Positions 14,106 through 20,914 of a DNA stretch of 20,914 bases are shown here, in pieces. The notes beneath the pieces are model-generated. The model was not told the origin of the DNA. It ran no database searches and saw only the letters and a program-made list of their open reading frames with translations. Each line of letters opens with the position of its first letter. Within the stretch, counting starts at the first letter, position 1. The position numbers and the translations under genes are program-made. This DNA is from Clostridia bacterium. Lineage in GTDB: Bacteria; Bacillota; Clostridia; Oscillospirales; Acutalibacteraceae. The stretch lies in assembly GCA_900766585.1 (NCBI GenBank), contig CAAFVV010000047.1:1-20914 (forward strand). The letters are read 5' to 3'.

Positions 14106-14903
14106 TTATTGCCGCTTCAGGTCGGTGACCGAAACGATGCGGTAGCTGTCTCCGCTTTTTTTCAGCGTGAATTTCTGGATGATCTGCGCGTCGGCCAGCG
14201 TCGGCTGGATCGTCTCGCCGCGCTCGTCAATGGCGAGCATGCCCGGCACATAGCCGACCTCCACCGTCACGGTGCCGAACAGGCCGCCGAGCTTGTCATG
14301 CACAAGGTTGTACATTGAGTTGCCCGCGTCCTGCGGGATGTGATAGATCCCGGCATCCTTGTCGTAGGAATAGGTGTAGCTCAATCCCTCTTCGCCGATG
14401 GTGTGGTGATAGATGTTCGCATCCGCGCCGTAAAGCGCATGGTAGGCGTCCTCAATCTCGCTGACCGGCACGAGCATACGCCCGAGGTCATCGAGCGGAT
14501 AGAGACATTCCGCCGCATTTTCGCGCGCCTGCCGGATCTGCTCCGCCGTGGTCACGCGGTAGATGGCGGACAGCAGCAGCGCGTCCTGATCGGTATCGTT
14601 GACGTCCGAAAAGGCATCGGGGCAGAAGGCGGTCAGCGGCGCAATGAAATACGCCACATCGTCGAGCACTTCCTCGCGATAGCGGTTGATGCCGAGCACG
14701 GCGAAAATCACGAGCGAGACCACGCCGAACACCGCCATCAGCATGGTAATAAAGCCCAAAACGGCGGCGGCGCGGCGCTGTCCGCGCCGTGCGGCGCGCA
14801 CGGGAGCAGCGGTGTCCTCCGGCGTCGGGGTGTCGTCGGGCGTCGGCATATCGTCCGCAGAGGTATCGGCGGGCCGGGCATCATGCTTTTTCCAATCACT
14901 CAT
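14106..14903 (-). CDS. Single-pass membrane protein with extracytoplasmic domain
   Basis: 265 residues from the ATG at 14903, with AAAGGACGG about 9 nt upstream lying inside the end of the ProA-like gene; a TTG 21 nt earlier is a less likely start. Residues 1-45 are cytosolic with an Asp/Thr/Pro-rich stretch (DDMPTPDDTPTPED) and a basic patch RAARRGQRR. One membrane helix follows at ~46-72 and then a ~190-residue outside domain rich in Asp and Tyr, ending in KFTLKKSGDSYRIVSVTDL, a strand-turn-strand pattern seen in small extracytoplasmic accessory domains. The family is not recognised. It is the last gene of the operon that begins with the DUF4190-like gene. Confidence 0.7.
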   Translation of the reverse strand: MSDWKKHDARPADTSADDMPTPDDTPTPEDTAAPVRAARRGQRRAAAVLGFITMLMAVFGVVSLVIFAVLGINRYREEVLDDVAYFIAPLTAFCPDAFSDVNDTDQDALLLSAIYRVTTAEQIRQARENAAECLYPLDDLGRMLVPVSEIEDAYHALYGADANIYHHTIGEEGLSYTYSYDKDAGIYHIPQDAGNSMYNLVHDKLGGLFGTVTVEVGYVPGMLAIDERGETIQPTLADAQIIQKFTLKKSGDSYRIVSVTDLKRQ

Positions 14904-14920
14904 GGCTGTTTCCCGTCCTT

Positions 14921-16063
14921 TCAAAACGCCTGTCCGCTGCCGGACAGGAGCTGTTTTTCGGTCATAAACGTCTCGACCGTGATCGGTCCGCGCACCGTCC
15001 CCGCCGCAAGGCCGGGGGACAGCACGTCCTCCGCGCGCCAGGTCGGCACGGTGTTAACGGTGACGGCGGCGGTATCCGCACCGGCGGCAAAGCGCTGGGC
15101 GGCGCGGAGATCCCGCGTCACGATTCCCGCCAGATGCCCGCTGCCGCACAGCTGGATGCGGGCGAGCGCCTCATTCTGGGAATCCACGGTGCGCACAAAC
15201 AGGCTGCCGGGCGCGGGGGTGCGCCAGTTGTCCGCCGGGGAGAAGCCCGGCATCTGGCAGAGCATCTCGTCGCCGCAAAGGCGCAGTCCCGCCGCATGGG
15301 CGCGCTCGAGCAGCGGCGGCAAAACGGTGTACACCGTCTCCCGGTGCAGAAGCAGGGTGTGCAGCGGCATGGGGGAGACGGCAGCCGCGACCGCCAGCTC
15401 CGCAATCTCCGCGGGGTCGGCGTCAGGCGCGGCATACAGGTGCGTGACCGGCGCGGTCAGCACAAGACAGGGCGGCACGCAGCCGGCGGCAGCTTTGGCG
15501 GTCAGCGCTGCGCCCGGGCAGACGACAAGCCGGCGCAGCACCGGCGAGGTGAGCAGCCATGCAGTATCCGCACCGGACAGCACCGCCACGCCGTCGGCGG
15601 GCAGTCCCGCCTCAAGCAGCGCGCGGCGGAACAGCTCGACCGCCAGAGAAGCCGCGCGGTTTCGCTGCGGCTCGGCGCCGAACAGCGCCGTATTGCCGCC
15701 TGCGGTCAGCAGCGCGGCAAAGCGGATGACGGCAGCGGGATCGCCGCCGTCTAATACCCCGACCGCGCCGAGCGGCACACGCACGGCAGAGACCGTCTGC
15801 CCGTCTGTCCGCCGTCCGCCGGACAGCACGCTGCCGACCGGGTCGGGCTTATCGGCGAGCTTTAATATCCCGTCGGCGAGGGCGGCAGCCGTGTCGGCGG
15901 AAAAGCGGCGGTCATCCAGCCGCGCCGCCGTTTCCAGCTCCTCCGCCTGTCCGCGGATCCGCGCGGCGGCAAGGCGCAGCGCCGAAGCCTTGCGGGCGGG
16001 GCCTGCCGCCGCCATCAGGCGGGCAGCCATCGCCGTCCGCTGTAATATTTTATCCGCTGTCAT
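14921..16063 (-). CDS. ProA-like (gamma-glutamyl phosphate reductase family) protein lacking the catalytic cysteine
   Basis: 380 residues from the ATG at 16063, with AGGAGG about 8 nt upstream. The sequence follows ProA of the aldehyde dehydrogenase superfamily along its length: VRVPLGAVGVL (~95-104), ALLTAGGNTALFGAEPQRNRAAS (~117-139), ALLEAGLPADGVAVLSGAD, VTHLYAAPDADPAEIAELAV, GSGHLAGIVTRD (307-318), TVNTVPTWRAEDV, and the end GTVRGPITVETFMTEKQLLSGSGQ. ProA reduces gamma-glutamyl phosphate to the semialdehyde in proline synthesis. The catalytic-cysteine segment, normally VCNAxETLLVH, reads VSPMPLHTLLLH (229-240) with no Cys in that position. Other usual blocks (the Glu-Arg-Pro-Asn segment, the PRGG segment) are also changed and the protein is ~35 residues short. 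No proB is nearby. It is probably not an active ProA. Confidence 0.82.
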   Translation of the reverse strand: MTADKILQRTAMAARLMAAAGPARKASALRLAAARIRGQAEELETAARLDDRRFSADTAAALADGILKLADKPDPVGSVLSGGRRTDGQTVSAVRVPLGAVGVLDGGDPAAVIRFAALLTAGGNTALFGAEPQRNRAASLAVELFRRALLEAGLPADGVAVLSGADTAWLLTSPVLRRLVVCPGAALTAKAAAGCVPPCLVLTAPVTHLYAAPDADPAEIAELAVAAAVSPMPLHTLLLHRETVYTVLPPLLERAHAAGLRLCGDEMLCQMPGFSPADNWRTPAPGSLFVRTVDSQNEALARIQLCGSGHLAGIVTRDLRAAQRFAAGADTAAVTVNTVPTWRAEDVLSPGLAAGTVRGPITVETFMTEKQLLSGSGQAF

Positions 16064-16091
16064 CAAAAGCCTCCTCCTTTGTCCGCCGGGA

Positions 16092-17681
16092 TCAGAGCCG
16101 CGCCGCGATATCCGCCTTTAAGCGGGAGACAACGGTCAGCAGCGGGGCATCGGCATGGGGATAGTCGTCGAAGGTGAACCGGCAGCCGTCCGCCGTCAGG
16201 CAGGACAGCACGGCATCACGCGAGGACAGCGACGCGGCAAGCTCACAGAGCCGCCGATCCTGCAGCGCCTCGGCGAACACCGCCTGACGCAGCGAGGGGA
16301 GCGGACCGTCCGCGCCCGGGTAGACGACATAGCCATCGCCCGCAGGATAGGCGTCCGCATCCGCCGGCTCACCGGAAAACGGGTCGATCAGCACCGCGGA
16401 GGCGGTGTTGTACCAGTCATTGTACCCCCAGTGCAGAAAGCCCGCAGCGCGCGCCGTGTAGAGCTGGAAGCCGAGCGCCCGGTTGCGGTAGGACGGCATC
16501 CGCACAAAGCGGTTGCAGACCCCGTGCGTCTGCCCACAGCAATAGTAGACCCAGAGCGGATCGACTCCGTTAGCCAGAAACGGCGCGGCCTCGGAGGTTG
16601 CGACGACGGGAATGTCCAGAAGCCCGCGGGCGTAAAACGCATAGGAGGAGAGGGCATCCATCGTGCGGCAGCCGGTCAGAAACGGCGCCGCGCCCTCCCG
16701 CGCCCGGCAGTAGGCTGTCAGGTGCGTCTCGTCCGGCTCGTCGGAATAGTGGAACACGCAGCGGGACAGCCAGCCGTTTTCAGCGAGGAACCGCCGCACG
16801 GCGGGCAGAAGCTGCGCCAGAAATGCGCGGTAGCTGTCCGCGTCGGAGGGGGTGTCCCACCCGAAAATGCGGCGGGTCACGCCATGCTCCTCCGCGACGA
16901 TCTTCGGCGCTGCCGCCGCGCCCCACTGGGTGAACAGGTGCGGCATCTCAAACGCCGTGAAGCCGCAGTCGAGCGCCAGACGGATATACCGCCCGACGAG
17001 CGAAAAGTCAAAGGCATACTGCCCGTTTTCGCGGCGGATATGCACAAGCTGCACGGTGCGGCGCTCGCTGCCGACCGGCGTGTCCAGCGGCGGCGTAAAC
17101 AGCGGCACGAGCAGCATCGTCTGCCCAAAGGCAGCCGCGTTGCGGAAATACCGCTCCAAAAGCGTCCAGAACCGGTCGGAAAACGGCTCCTCGCCATAGC
17201 GGTCGGCAAGGCAGTCACAGTGGAACCACGCGGTATAGTCGAGCGTCGGGGGCGGCAGGGACACGGGAAGCACCGCAAGGCGCGCCGACGCGCTCTCTCC
17301 GCCGGCCGTCACGGTCAGCGGATATGTCCCCGGCGTGAGATCACCGCTTATGCGGATAAACAGGCTGTGCCATCCCGCCGAAACGGGCAGCTCCCCCGTC
17401 GGCGCGATCGGCCAAAGCACATCGGGATACTGCCCCGGCGCGGTGCCGAGCACATCGCCGTCCGTGGCGACCTCGGGGCGCGGGATCGTCACCTGCCCGA
17501 CGGCATACACCGTCAGCGGCAGGTCACAGCGCACGCAGACCGTCACCGTCTGCGCCTGCGGGGCAAAAAACACCGCCTGGAGCGCATACGCCTCATTGCG
17601 GCAGAGCACGGCGTCGGAAACCGTCACGCCCGAGGGTGCGCGGTCACAAAACACCTTGGTCAGCGAAGAAAACAGCTGCAC
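16092..17681 (-). CDS. DUF4091 glycoside-hydrolase-like protein
   Basis: 529 residues from a GTG at 17681, which begins 2 nt after the HAD gene stop with GGGGAG ~10 nt upstream. The N-terminal ~140 residues form a beta-sandwich, as in this family. The rest is the DUF4091 barrel with the family hallmarks FHCDCLADRYG (~153-163), PLFTPPLDTPVGSERRTVQLV (~193-213), AFEMPHLFTQWGA (243-255), RIFGWDTPSD, FHYSDEPDETH (310-320), WVYYCCGQTHGVCNR, and FLHWGYNDWYN near the end. The acidic SDEP (Glu315) is the likely acid/base site by analogy with TIM-barrel glycosidases. There is no signal peptide, so it works in the cytosol, probably on imported oligosaccharides. The substrate is unknown. Confidence 0.88.
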   Translation of the reverse strand: MQLFSSLTKVFCDRAPSGVTVSDAVLCRNEAYALQAVFFAPQAQTVTVCVRCDLPLTVYAVGQVTIPRPEVATDGDVLGTAPGQYPDVLWPIAPTGELPVSAGWHSLFIRISGDLTPGTYPLTVTAGGESASARLAVLPVSLPPPTLDYTAWFHCDCLADRYGEEPFSDRFWTLLERYFRNAAAFGQTMLLVPLFTPPLDTPVGSERRTVQLVHIRRENGQYAFDFSLVGRYIRLALDCGFTAFEMPHLFTQWGAAAAPKIVAEEHGVTRRIFGWDTPSDADSYRAFLAQLLPAVRRFLAENGWLSRCVFHYSDEPDETHLTAYCRAREGAAPFLTGCRTMDALSSYAFYARGLLDIPVVATSEAAPFLANGVDPLWVYYCCGQTHGVCNRFVRMPSYRNRALGFQLYTARAAGFLHWGYNDWYNTASAVLIDPFSGEPADADAYPAGDGYVVYPGADGPLPSLRQAVFAEALQDRRLCELAASLSSRDAVLSCLTADGCRFTFDDYPHADAPLLTVVSRLKADIAARL

Positions 17682-17683
17682 GG

Positions 17684-18346
17684 TCAAAGCTCCCCTGTGT
17701 CGGCAGTCAGCAGGGCGGTCAGCTGCTCCGGCGACGCCGCCAGAGCCGCCGCGCCTGCGGCACACAGCTCCTCCCGGCTGCCGTAGCCGTAGAGAACGCC
17801 GATGCAGGGCAGCCCACATGCTTTGGCGCCCTGCACGTCATAGCAGCGGTCGCCGACCATGACGGCGTCCGCCGGTGCGGCGGAAAGCCGCGAAAGCGCA
17901 TAGGTGATGACGGCGTCCTTGCCGGTGCGCGTCTCGTCAAGCGTGCTGCCGCAGATACAGGCGAAGCGGCTGCTCAGCCCGAAGTGATCGAGGATCTGTA
18001 CGGCAAACGGCTCCGGCTTGGAGGTCGCGACCGCGCAGGTCATCCCTGCCGTATGCAGGGCGTCGAGCATATCCGGTATGCCGGGATACACCCGGTTTTC
18101 CCACATGCCGCGCGGCACAAAATAGTCCCGGTAGGCGGAAAGCAGCGCGCGCGCCTGCGGCTCGGTCACGCCGCAGACGGCGGTAAACTGCGCGATCAGC
18201 GGCGGGCCGATGAAGCTCTCGAGCGTCGCGCGGTCGGGAACCGGCAGTCCCGCCGAGACAAGCGCATGCCGCACCCCGCCGATAATGCCCTCGGCAGGAT
18301 CGGTCAACGTGCCGTCCAGATCAAACAGGACGATACGGCGGCTCAA
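17684..18346 (-). CDS. HAD-family phosphatase (phosphoglycolate phosphatase/nucleotidase type)
   Basis: 220 residues. All HAD motifs are present: motif I DLDGTLTD (nucleophile Asp9, acid/base Asp11), motif II VATSKP (Ser109), the motif III lysine in TGKD (Lys143), and motif IV GDRCYD (Asp166 and Asp170). The cap is helical and FIGPPL after it is typical of the Gph/PpaX-like subgroup. The start is a TTG at 18346 that overlaps the stop of the upstream gene (TTGA); no strong ribosome binding site is seen there and no other start leaves room for motif I, so translation is probably coupled to the DUF4190-like gene. Broad activity on small phosphomonoesters is typical; the substrate cannot be told. 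Confidence 0.88.
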   Translation of the reverse strand: MSRRIVLFDLDGTLTDPAEGIIGGVRHALVSAGLPVPDRATLESFIGPPLIAQFTAVCGVTEPQARALLSAYRDYFVPRGMWENRVYPGIPDMLDALHTAGMTCAVATSKPEPFAVQILDHFGLSSRFACICGSTLDETRTGKDAVITYALSRLSAAPADAVMVGDRCYDVQGAKACGLPCIGVLYGYGSREELCAAGAAALAASPEQLTALLTADTGEL

Positions 18347-19128
18347 CGGCGGAACAAGTGGGCAATGCGGGCGGCAGCGTTGCCGAACTCCTCCTCAAAG
18401 CCGCTCCAGTCAAAGCCCGAGAACTCATCCGGGAACTCCTTCATGATCCCGTCCATGATGTCGCCGACATTGAGCAGGCTGGTGACGGTACAGCTTATGC
18501 CGATCACGGCGCCGATTGCACTGAGCACGATCGCCACGGTCGCCATGGTGCTGCGGTTTTTCTGCAGGCCGAGGATGGCAAGCACCAAGCCGACACCCGC
18601 GAGAATCACATTCAGAAACGGGATGCAGCACAGCACGAGAGAGCAGATGCTCAGCACAAGACCGCCAATGGTCAGACCGTTATTCTGCTTTTGCGGCTCG
18701 GCATAGGCGTAGGTATTCGGGTATGCCGTCTGCGGCACGGTGTAACCGGTCTGCGCAGACTGGGCATACGGCGTCTGCTGTGCGGAATAGGGATTGACCG
18801 GCGGCTGCACCGGCTGGGCGGGCTGTACCGGCTGCGCATAGGGCATCTGCTGTGCGGAATAAGGGTTGACCGGCGGCTGCACCGGCTGCACGGGCTGTAC
18901 CGGCTGCGCGTACGGCACCTCCGGCGATGCCGTCGTCTGCGGCATCTGCGGCAGATCCGGCATCTGCGGAGTCTGTGCCGTCAGCGGAGCGACCGGCGCG
19001 ACAGGCGCGACGGGAGCCACCGGAGGAATATCGGCAACCGGTGCTTCAGGAGCAACCGGAGCGGCGGGCATTTCGGGGGCAGGCGCAGCCTCGGGGGTGT
19101 TCTGGATGGGGTTGAATTCGTCTGACAT
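18343..19128 (-). CDS. Proline-rich DUF4190-like membrane protein
   Basis: 261 residues from the ATG at 19128, with GGGAGG ~8 nt upstream. Residues 1-149 are low-complexity Pro/Ala/Val/Gln: first a PVAPVAPVAP stretch, then two exact-register 24-residue repeats (YAQPVQP...PPVNPYSAQQ-P, ~97-120 and the copy before it). Residues 150-218 hold two hydrophobic hairpins (LTIGGLVLSICSLVLCCIPFLNVILAGVGLVLAILGL and MATVAIVLSAIGAVIGISCTV), the arrangement of DUF4190-type proteins. The tail ~219-261 is acidic then basic. Such proteins occur widely in Clostridia with no known biochemical role. The Pro/Gln repeat region is probably disordered and could act as a binding tail. It heads the operon with the HAD gene. 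Confidence 0.82.
   Translation of the reverse strand: MSDEFNPIQNTPEAAPAPEMPAAPVAPEAPVADIPPVAPVAPVAPVAPLTAQTPQMPDLPQMPQTTASPEVPYAQPVQPVQPVQPPVNPYSAQQMPYAQPVQPAQPVQPPVNPYSAQQTPYAQSAQTGYTVPQTAYPNTYAYAEPQKQNNGLTIGGLVLSICSLVLCCIPFLNVILAGVGLVLAILGLQKNRSTMATVAIVLSAIGAVIGISCTVTSLLNVGDIMDGIMKEFPDEFSGFDWSGFEEEFGNAAARIAHLFRR
18764..18907 (-). repeat. Two tandem 72-bp repeats inside the DUF4190-like gene
   Basis: Two adjacent copies of a 72-bp unit (18764-18835 and 18836-18907) differ at only a few bases; a third copy begins at 18908 but decays. Each encodes 24 residues of the YAQPVQP/PPVNPYSAQQ type. Tandem units that are a multiple of 3 can gain or lose copies without breaking the frame. Confidence 0.85.
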
Positions 19129-19163
19129 GGCAAAAGCCTCCCTGTCATAATATAAGTAACTAC

Positions 19164-19192
19164 AGTATAGCATTTTTTGCGGCGCATTACAA
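19164..19192 (-). promoter_or_regulatory. Sigma-A promoter of the minus-strand operon
   Basis: On the minus strand TTGTAA (19192-19187), exactly 17 nt, then TATACT (19169-19164) preceded by TGC, an extended -10. The transcript start would be near 19157, about 30 nt before the DUF4190-like start codon. It diverges from the spoVAF-like gene. Confidence 0.7.
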
Positions 19193-19216
19193 CCGTTTTT
19201 TACAAGATCTCGGGAT

Positions 19217-19251
19217 AGCCGCCGAAAAAAGCGGACAAACTACAGGCGGCT
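19217..19251 (+). other. Inverted repeat between the divergent operons
   Basis: AGCCGCC (19217-19223) and GGCGGCT (19245-19251) are perfectly complementary around a 21-nt A-rich spacer. On the plus strand a TGTATTTTT run follows. It lies 38 nt upstream of the spoVAF-like start. It might be an operator for a dimeric regulator, or a weak terminator; neither is proven. Confidence 0.4.
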
Positions 19252-19288
19252 GTATTTTTCCGATGCAGTCGGAAAGGAGTGCGGAGCA

Positions 19289-20716
19289 ATGGACGGAAAA
19301 GGGGAGTTTACCGGCGATTTTCCGCGGGATTGCCTGCATGCGGAGCAGATGCTGCACACCGACCGCAGCACCGACATGGTGGAGCGGCGGCTGCTGCTGG
19401 CGGGGCGGGAGATGGCGCTTTACTATGCGGACGGGCTGATCAAGGATGAGGTCATGGAAAAAATGCTCGAATTCCTGATGAAGCTGACCCCGAAGGACGT
19501 GCCTGCCGGCATGAGCGTCGCCGAATTCGACCGGAAATTCGTGACCTATGTCGAGGTCGGGCGGCAGAAAACGCTGCGGGCGTTTGGGCTTGACGTGGCG
19601 ATGGGGCGTATCGGGCTGGTCATCGCGGGATTTGACGAGGCGATACTGATCGAGGCGCGGGAATATCCCGTGCGCAGCGTGGAGGAGCCGGAGGACGACC
19701 GCGTGCTGCGCGGGCCGCACGACGGCTTTGTGGAAACGGCGCTGTTCAACACGGCGCAGCTGCGGCGGCGGATTCGCGACCCGCAGCTGATCAACGAGGC
19801 GCTCACGGTCGGCACGACCTCGCACACGGATGTATTCCTGTGCTATTTAGACGGGGTCTGTCCCGAAAAGCTGATCAGAAAAGCGCGCGATATGCTGCAG
19901 AAGATCGACCTGCCGACCCTGTGCATGGCGCAGGAGGGGTTAAATGAAACACTGGCGCGCGGGCAATGGTACAATCCGTTTCCGAAGGTGCGCTTCACCG
20001 AGCGGCCGGATGCGGCATGCGCCGCCATCGCCGAGGGGCGGCTTGTACTGATCGTGGACAACAGTCCGGCGGCGATCATTCTGCCGACGTCGGTATTCGA
20101 CTTCACACAGGATACCAACGACTATTATTTCCCGCCGATGGTGGGCAGCTATCTGCGGCTTGTGCGCAACATTGTGTTCCTGACGACGCTGATCCTGACG
20201 CCGCTGTGGTATCTGCTGATCCGGCATCCCGAGGCGGCGCCCGACTGGCTGTCGTTTGCGCTGATCCGCGAGCCGAACAAGGTGCCAATCATCGTGCAGC
20301 TGCTGATTGCGGAGCTGATCGTGGACGGGCTGAAGCTGGCATCGCTCAACACGCCGAACGCGCTCAGCAACGCCTTTGGCTTGATCGGCGGGCTGATCCT
20401 CGGCGAATTTGCGGTCAACGTGGATTTATTTGTCGAGCAGGTGCTGCTGTGCATGGCGTTTGTGGCGGTGGCGAATTTCACGCAGCCGAATTTTGAGCTT
20501 GGCTATGCGTTTAAGCTGTTTCGCCTGCTGCTTTTGGTGCTGATCGCCCTTTTGGACGGCTGGGGACTGCTGCTCGGGCTGGCGATAATGCTTGTGCTGC
20601 TCGTCACGACCCGCACTCCGGTCGGACACAACTATCTCTATCCGCTGATCCCGTTTAACGGTGACGCACTCCACCGGCTGCTCCTCCGCCGTCCCGTTCA
20701 CCGCGACAACTGCTGA
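19289..20716 (+). CDS. spoVAF: Spore germination/sporulation membrane protein SpoVAF (GerA-A family)
   Basis: 475 residues; AAGGAG lies ~11 nt before the ATG. The family is recognised by two parts. The soluble N-terminal region carries EYPVRSVEEPEDDRVLRGPHDGFVET (~125-150) and NPFPKVRFTERPDAACAAIAEG (229-250). The membrane region has about five helices (~292-312, 333-351, 364-379, 384-397, 408-440) with LASLNTPNALSNAFGLIGGLILGEFAV, and the sequence ends near PLIPFNGDALHRLLLRRP. These match SpoVAF more than GerAA receptors. SpoVAF is a spore inner-membrane protein encoded with the spoVA genes, which move dipicolinate; here it stands alone with no spoVA neighbour. A divergent promoter region lies upstream; a sigma-G-type site was not convincingly seen. 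It supports an endospore-forming host. Confidence 0.85.
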   Translation: MDGKGEFTGDFPRDCLHAEQMLHTDRSTDMVERRLLLAGREMALYYADGLIKDEVMEKMLEFLMKLTPKDVPAGMSVAEFDRKFVTYVEVGRQKTLRAFGLDVAMGRIGLVIAGFDEAILIEAREYPVRSVEEPEDDRVLRGPHDGFVETALFNTAQLRRRIRDPQLINEALTVGTTSHTDVFLCYLDGVCPEKLIRKARDMLQKIDLPTLCMAQEGLNETLARGQWYNPFPKVRFTERPDAACAAIAEGRLVLIVDNSPAAIILPTSVFDFTQDTNDYYFPPMVGSYLRLVRNIVFLTTLILTPLWYLLIRHPEAAPDWLSFALIREPNKVPIIVQLLIAELIVDGLKLASLNTPNALSNAFGLIGGLILGEFAVNVDLFVEQVLLCMAFVAVANFTQPNFELGYAFKLFRLLLLVLIALLDGWGLLLGLAIMLVLLVTTRTPVGHNYLYPLIPFNGDALHRLLLRRPVHRDNC

Positions 20717-20750
20717 CTTACTTTTCTTTTTGGAAAAAAAGAAAAGTAAG
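20717..20750. repeat. Perfect 15-bp palindrome, start of an intergenic repeat cluster
   Basis: CTTACTTTTCTTTTT (20717-20731) and its exact complement (20736-20750) flank a GGAA loop directly after the spoVAF stop codon. It may act as a terminator-like structure, since the stem is strong, although no U-run follows it. It is followed by GCAAAAGAAAA, which recurs at 20906. Confidence 0.75.
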
Positions 20751-20800
20751 CAAAAGAAAAACCCTAATATCCCGATTTACAGGCGGCACACACCCCCACC

Positions 20801-20858
20801 CGCTCCAGCCTCCCCTGTGCAAGGGGAGGTGGGCGGCGGATGCCGTCCGGAGGGGTTG
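20801..20858. repeat. Dispersed-repeat-like palindromic element
   Basis: CCTCCCCT (20809-20816) pairs with AGGGGAGG (20822-20829) over a 5-nt loop, then CGGC/GCCG forms a second small stem, then GGAGGGGTTGC. The order hairpin, second hairpin, GGAGGGGTTG resembles short palindromic elements that are repeated in intergenic regions of many gut Clostridia (recalled pattern, not searched). There is no coding potential supported here. Confidence 0.55.
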
Positions 20859-20880
20859 CTTGGTAAACGCCTGCCATATG

Positions 20881-20914
20881 CATTTTCTTTGGAAAAGAAA
20901 CGTAGGCAAAAGAA
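20881..20914. repeat. Partial second copy of the TTTTCTTT-type element
   Basis: CATTTTCTTTGGAAAAGAAACG followed by TAGGCAAAAGAA repeats the pattern of 20721-20760: a T-rich arm, GGAAAA, an A-rich arm, then GTA.GCAAAAGAA. TTTCTTT/AAAGAAA forms a 7-bp stem. The window ends inside it, so its true end is not known. Confidence 0.6.

Noticed and set aside
14340..17786. Long plus-strand frames opposite the ProA-like and DUF4091 genes
   Set aside because: They run antisense to recognised genes whose motifs are in the other strand.
18866..19150. Plus-strand frame with Gly-Ala-Thr-rich collagen-like repeats (94 residues)
   Set aside because: It is the complement of the Pro/Ala repeats of the DUF4190-like gene, so the repeat is only mirrored.
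20718..20909. Minus-strand frame of 63 residues within the repeat cluster
   Set aside because: It runs through palindromes and low-complexity T/A stretches with no ribosome binding site; it is a by-product of the repeats.

Overview
The window reads as part of the chromosome of a GC-rich, low-AT-bias member of the Clostridia, most likely an endospore former of the Oscillospiraceae/Ruminococcaceae type. This is an inference from four things: a SpoVAF-type spore protein, RNase Y plus Mini-RNase III, sigma-A promoters and strong AGGAGG ribosome binding sites, and Clostridia-style intergenic repeats at the right edge. No rRNA, tRNA, CRISPR, phage or transposase gene was seen.

Layout. (1) 1-3714, minus strand: a surface/secretion group read from an extended -10 promoter at 3706-3714. 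It encodes a lipoprotein with a TIM-barrel-like hydrolase domain, a lipoprotein sugar-type solute-binding protein, and a secreted protein cut by the window edge. (2) 3898-6782, plus strand: a housekeeping operon obgE - mrnC - alanine-racemase-like gene, closed by a strong terminator. (3) 6871-8953, plus strand: a perfect consensus promoter (TTGACA-17-TATAAT), about 400 nt of structured non-coding sequence that may contain a 6S-like small RNA, then rny (RNase Y) and its terminator. (4) 8996-13167, plus strand: a compact operon of eight mostly unknown small genes (two Sel1-repeat proteins, a zinc ribbon, a YwqG/DUF1963 protein and four orphans). Several overlap by a few bases, and the operon ends in a bidirectional terminator. 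(5) 13235-19192, minus strand: a second operon read from a promoter at 19164-19192. Its order is a DUF4190-like proline-rich membrane protein, a HAD phosphatase, a DUF4091 glycoside-hydrolase-like protein, a ProA-like protein without the expected catalytic cysteine, and a single-pass membrane protein; a polytopic membrane protein follows after a hairpin. (6) 19289-20716, plus strand: a stand-alone spoVAF-like gene. (7) 20717-20914: a cluster of palindromic and direct repeats.

The most interesting points are the structured RNA region before rny, the unexplained eight-gene operon, and two enzymes of known folds (alanine racemase-like, ProA-like) whose key active-site residues are changed. All functional calls come from reading motifs by eye; no database search was possible.
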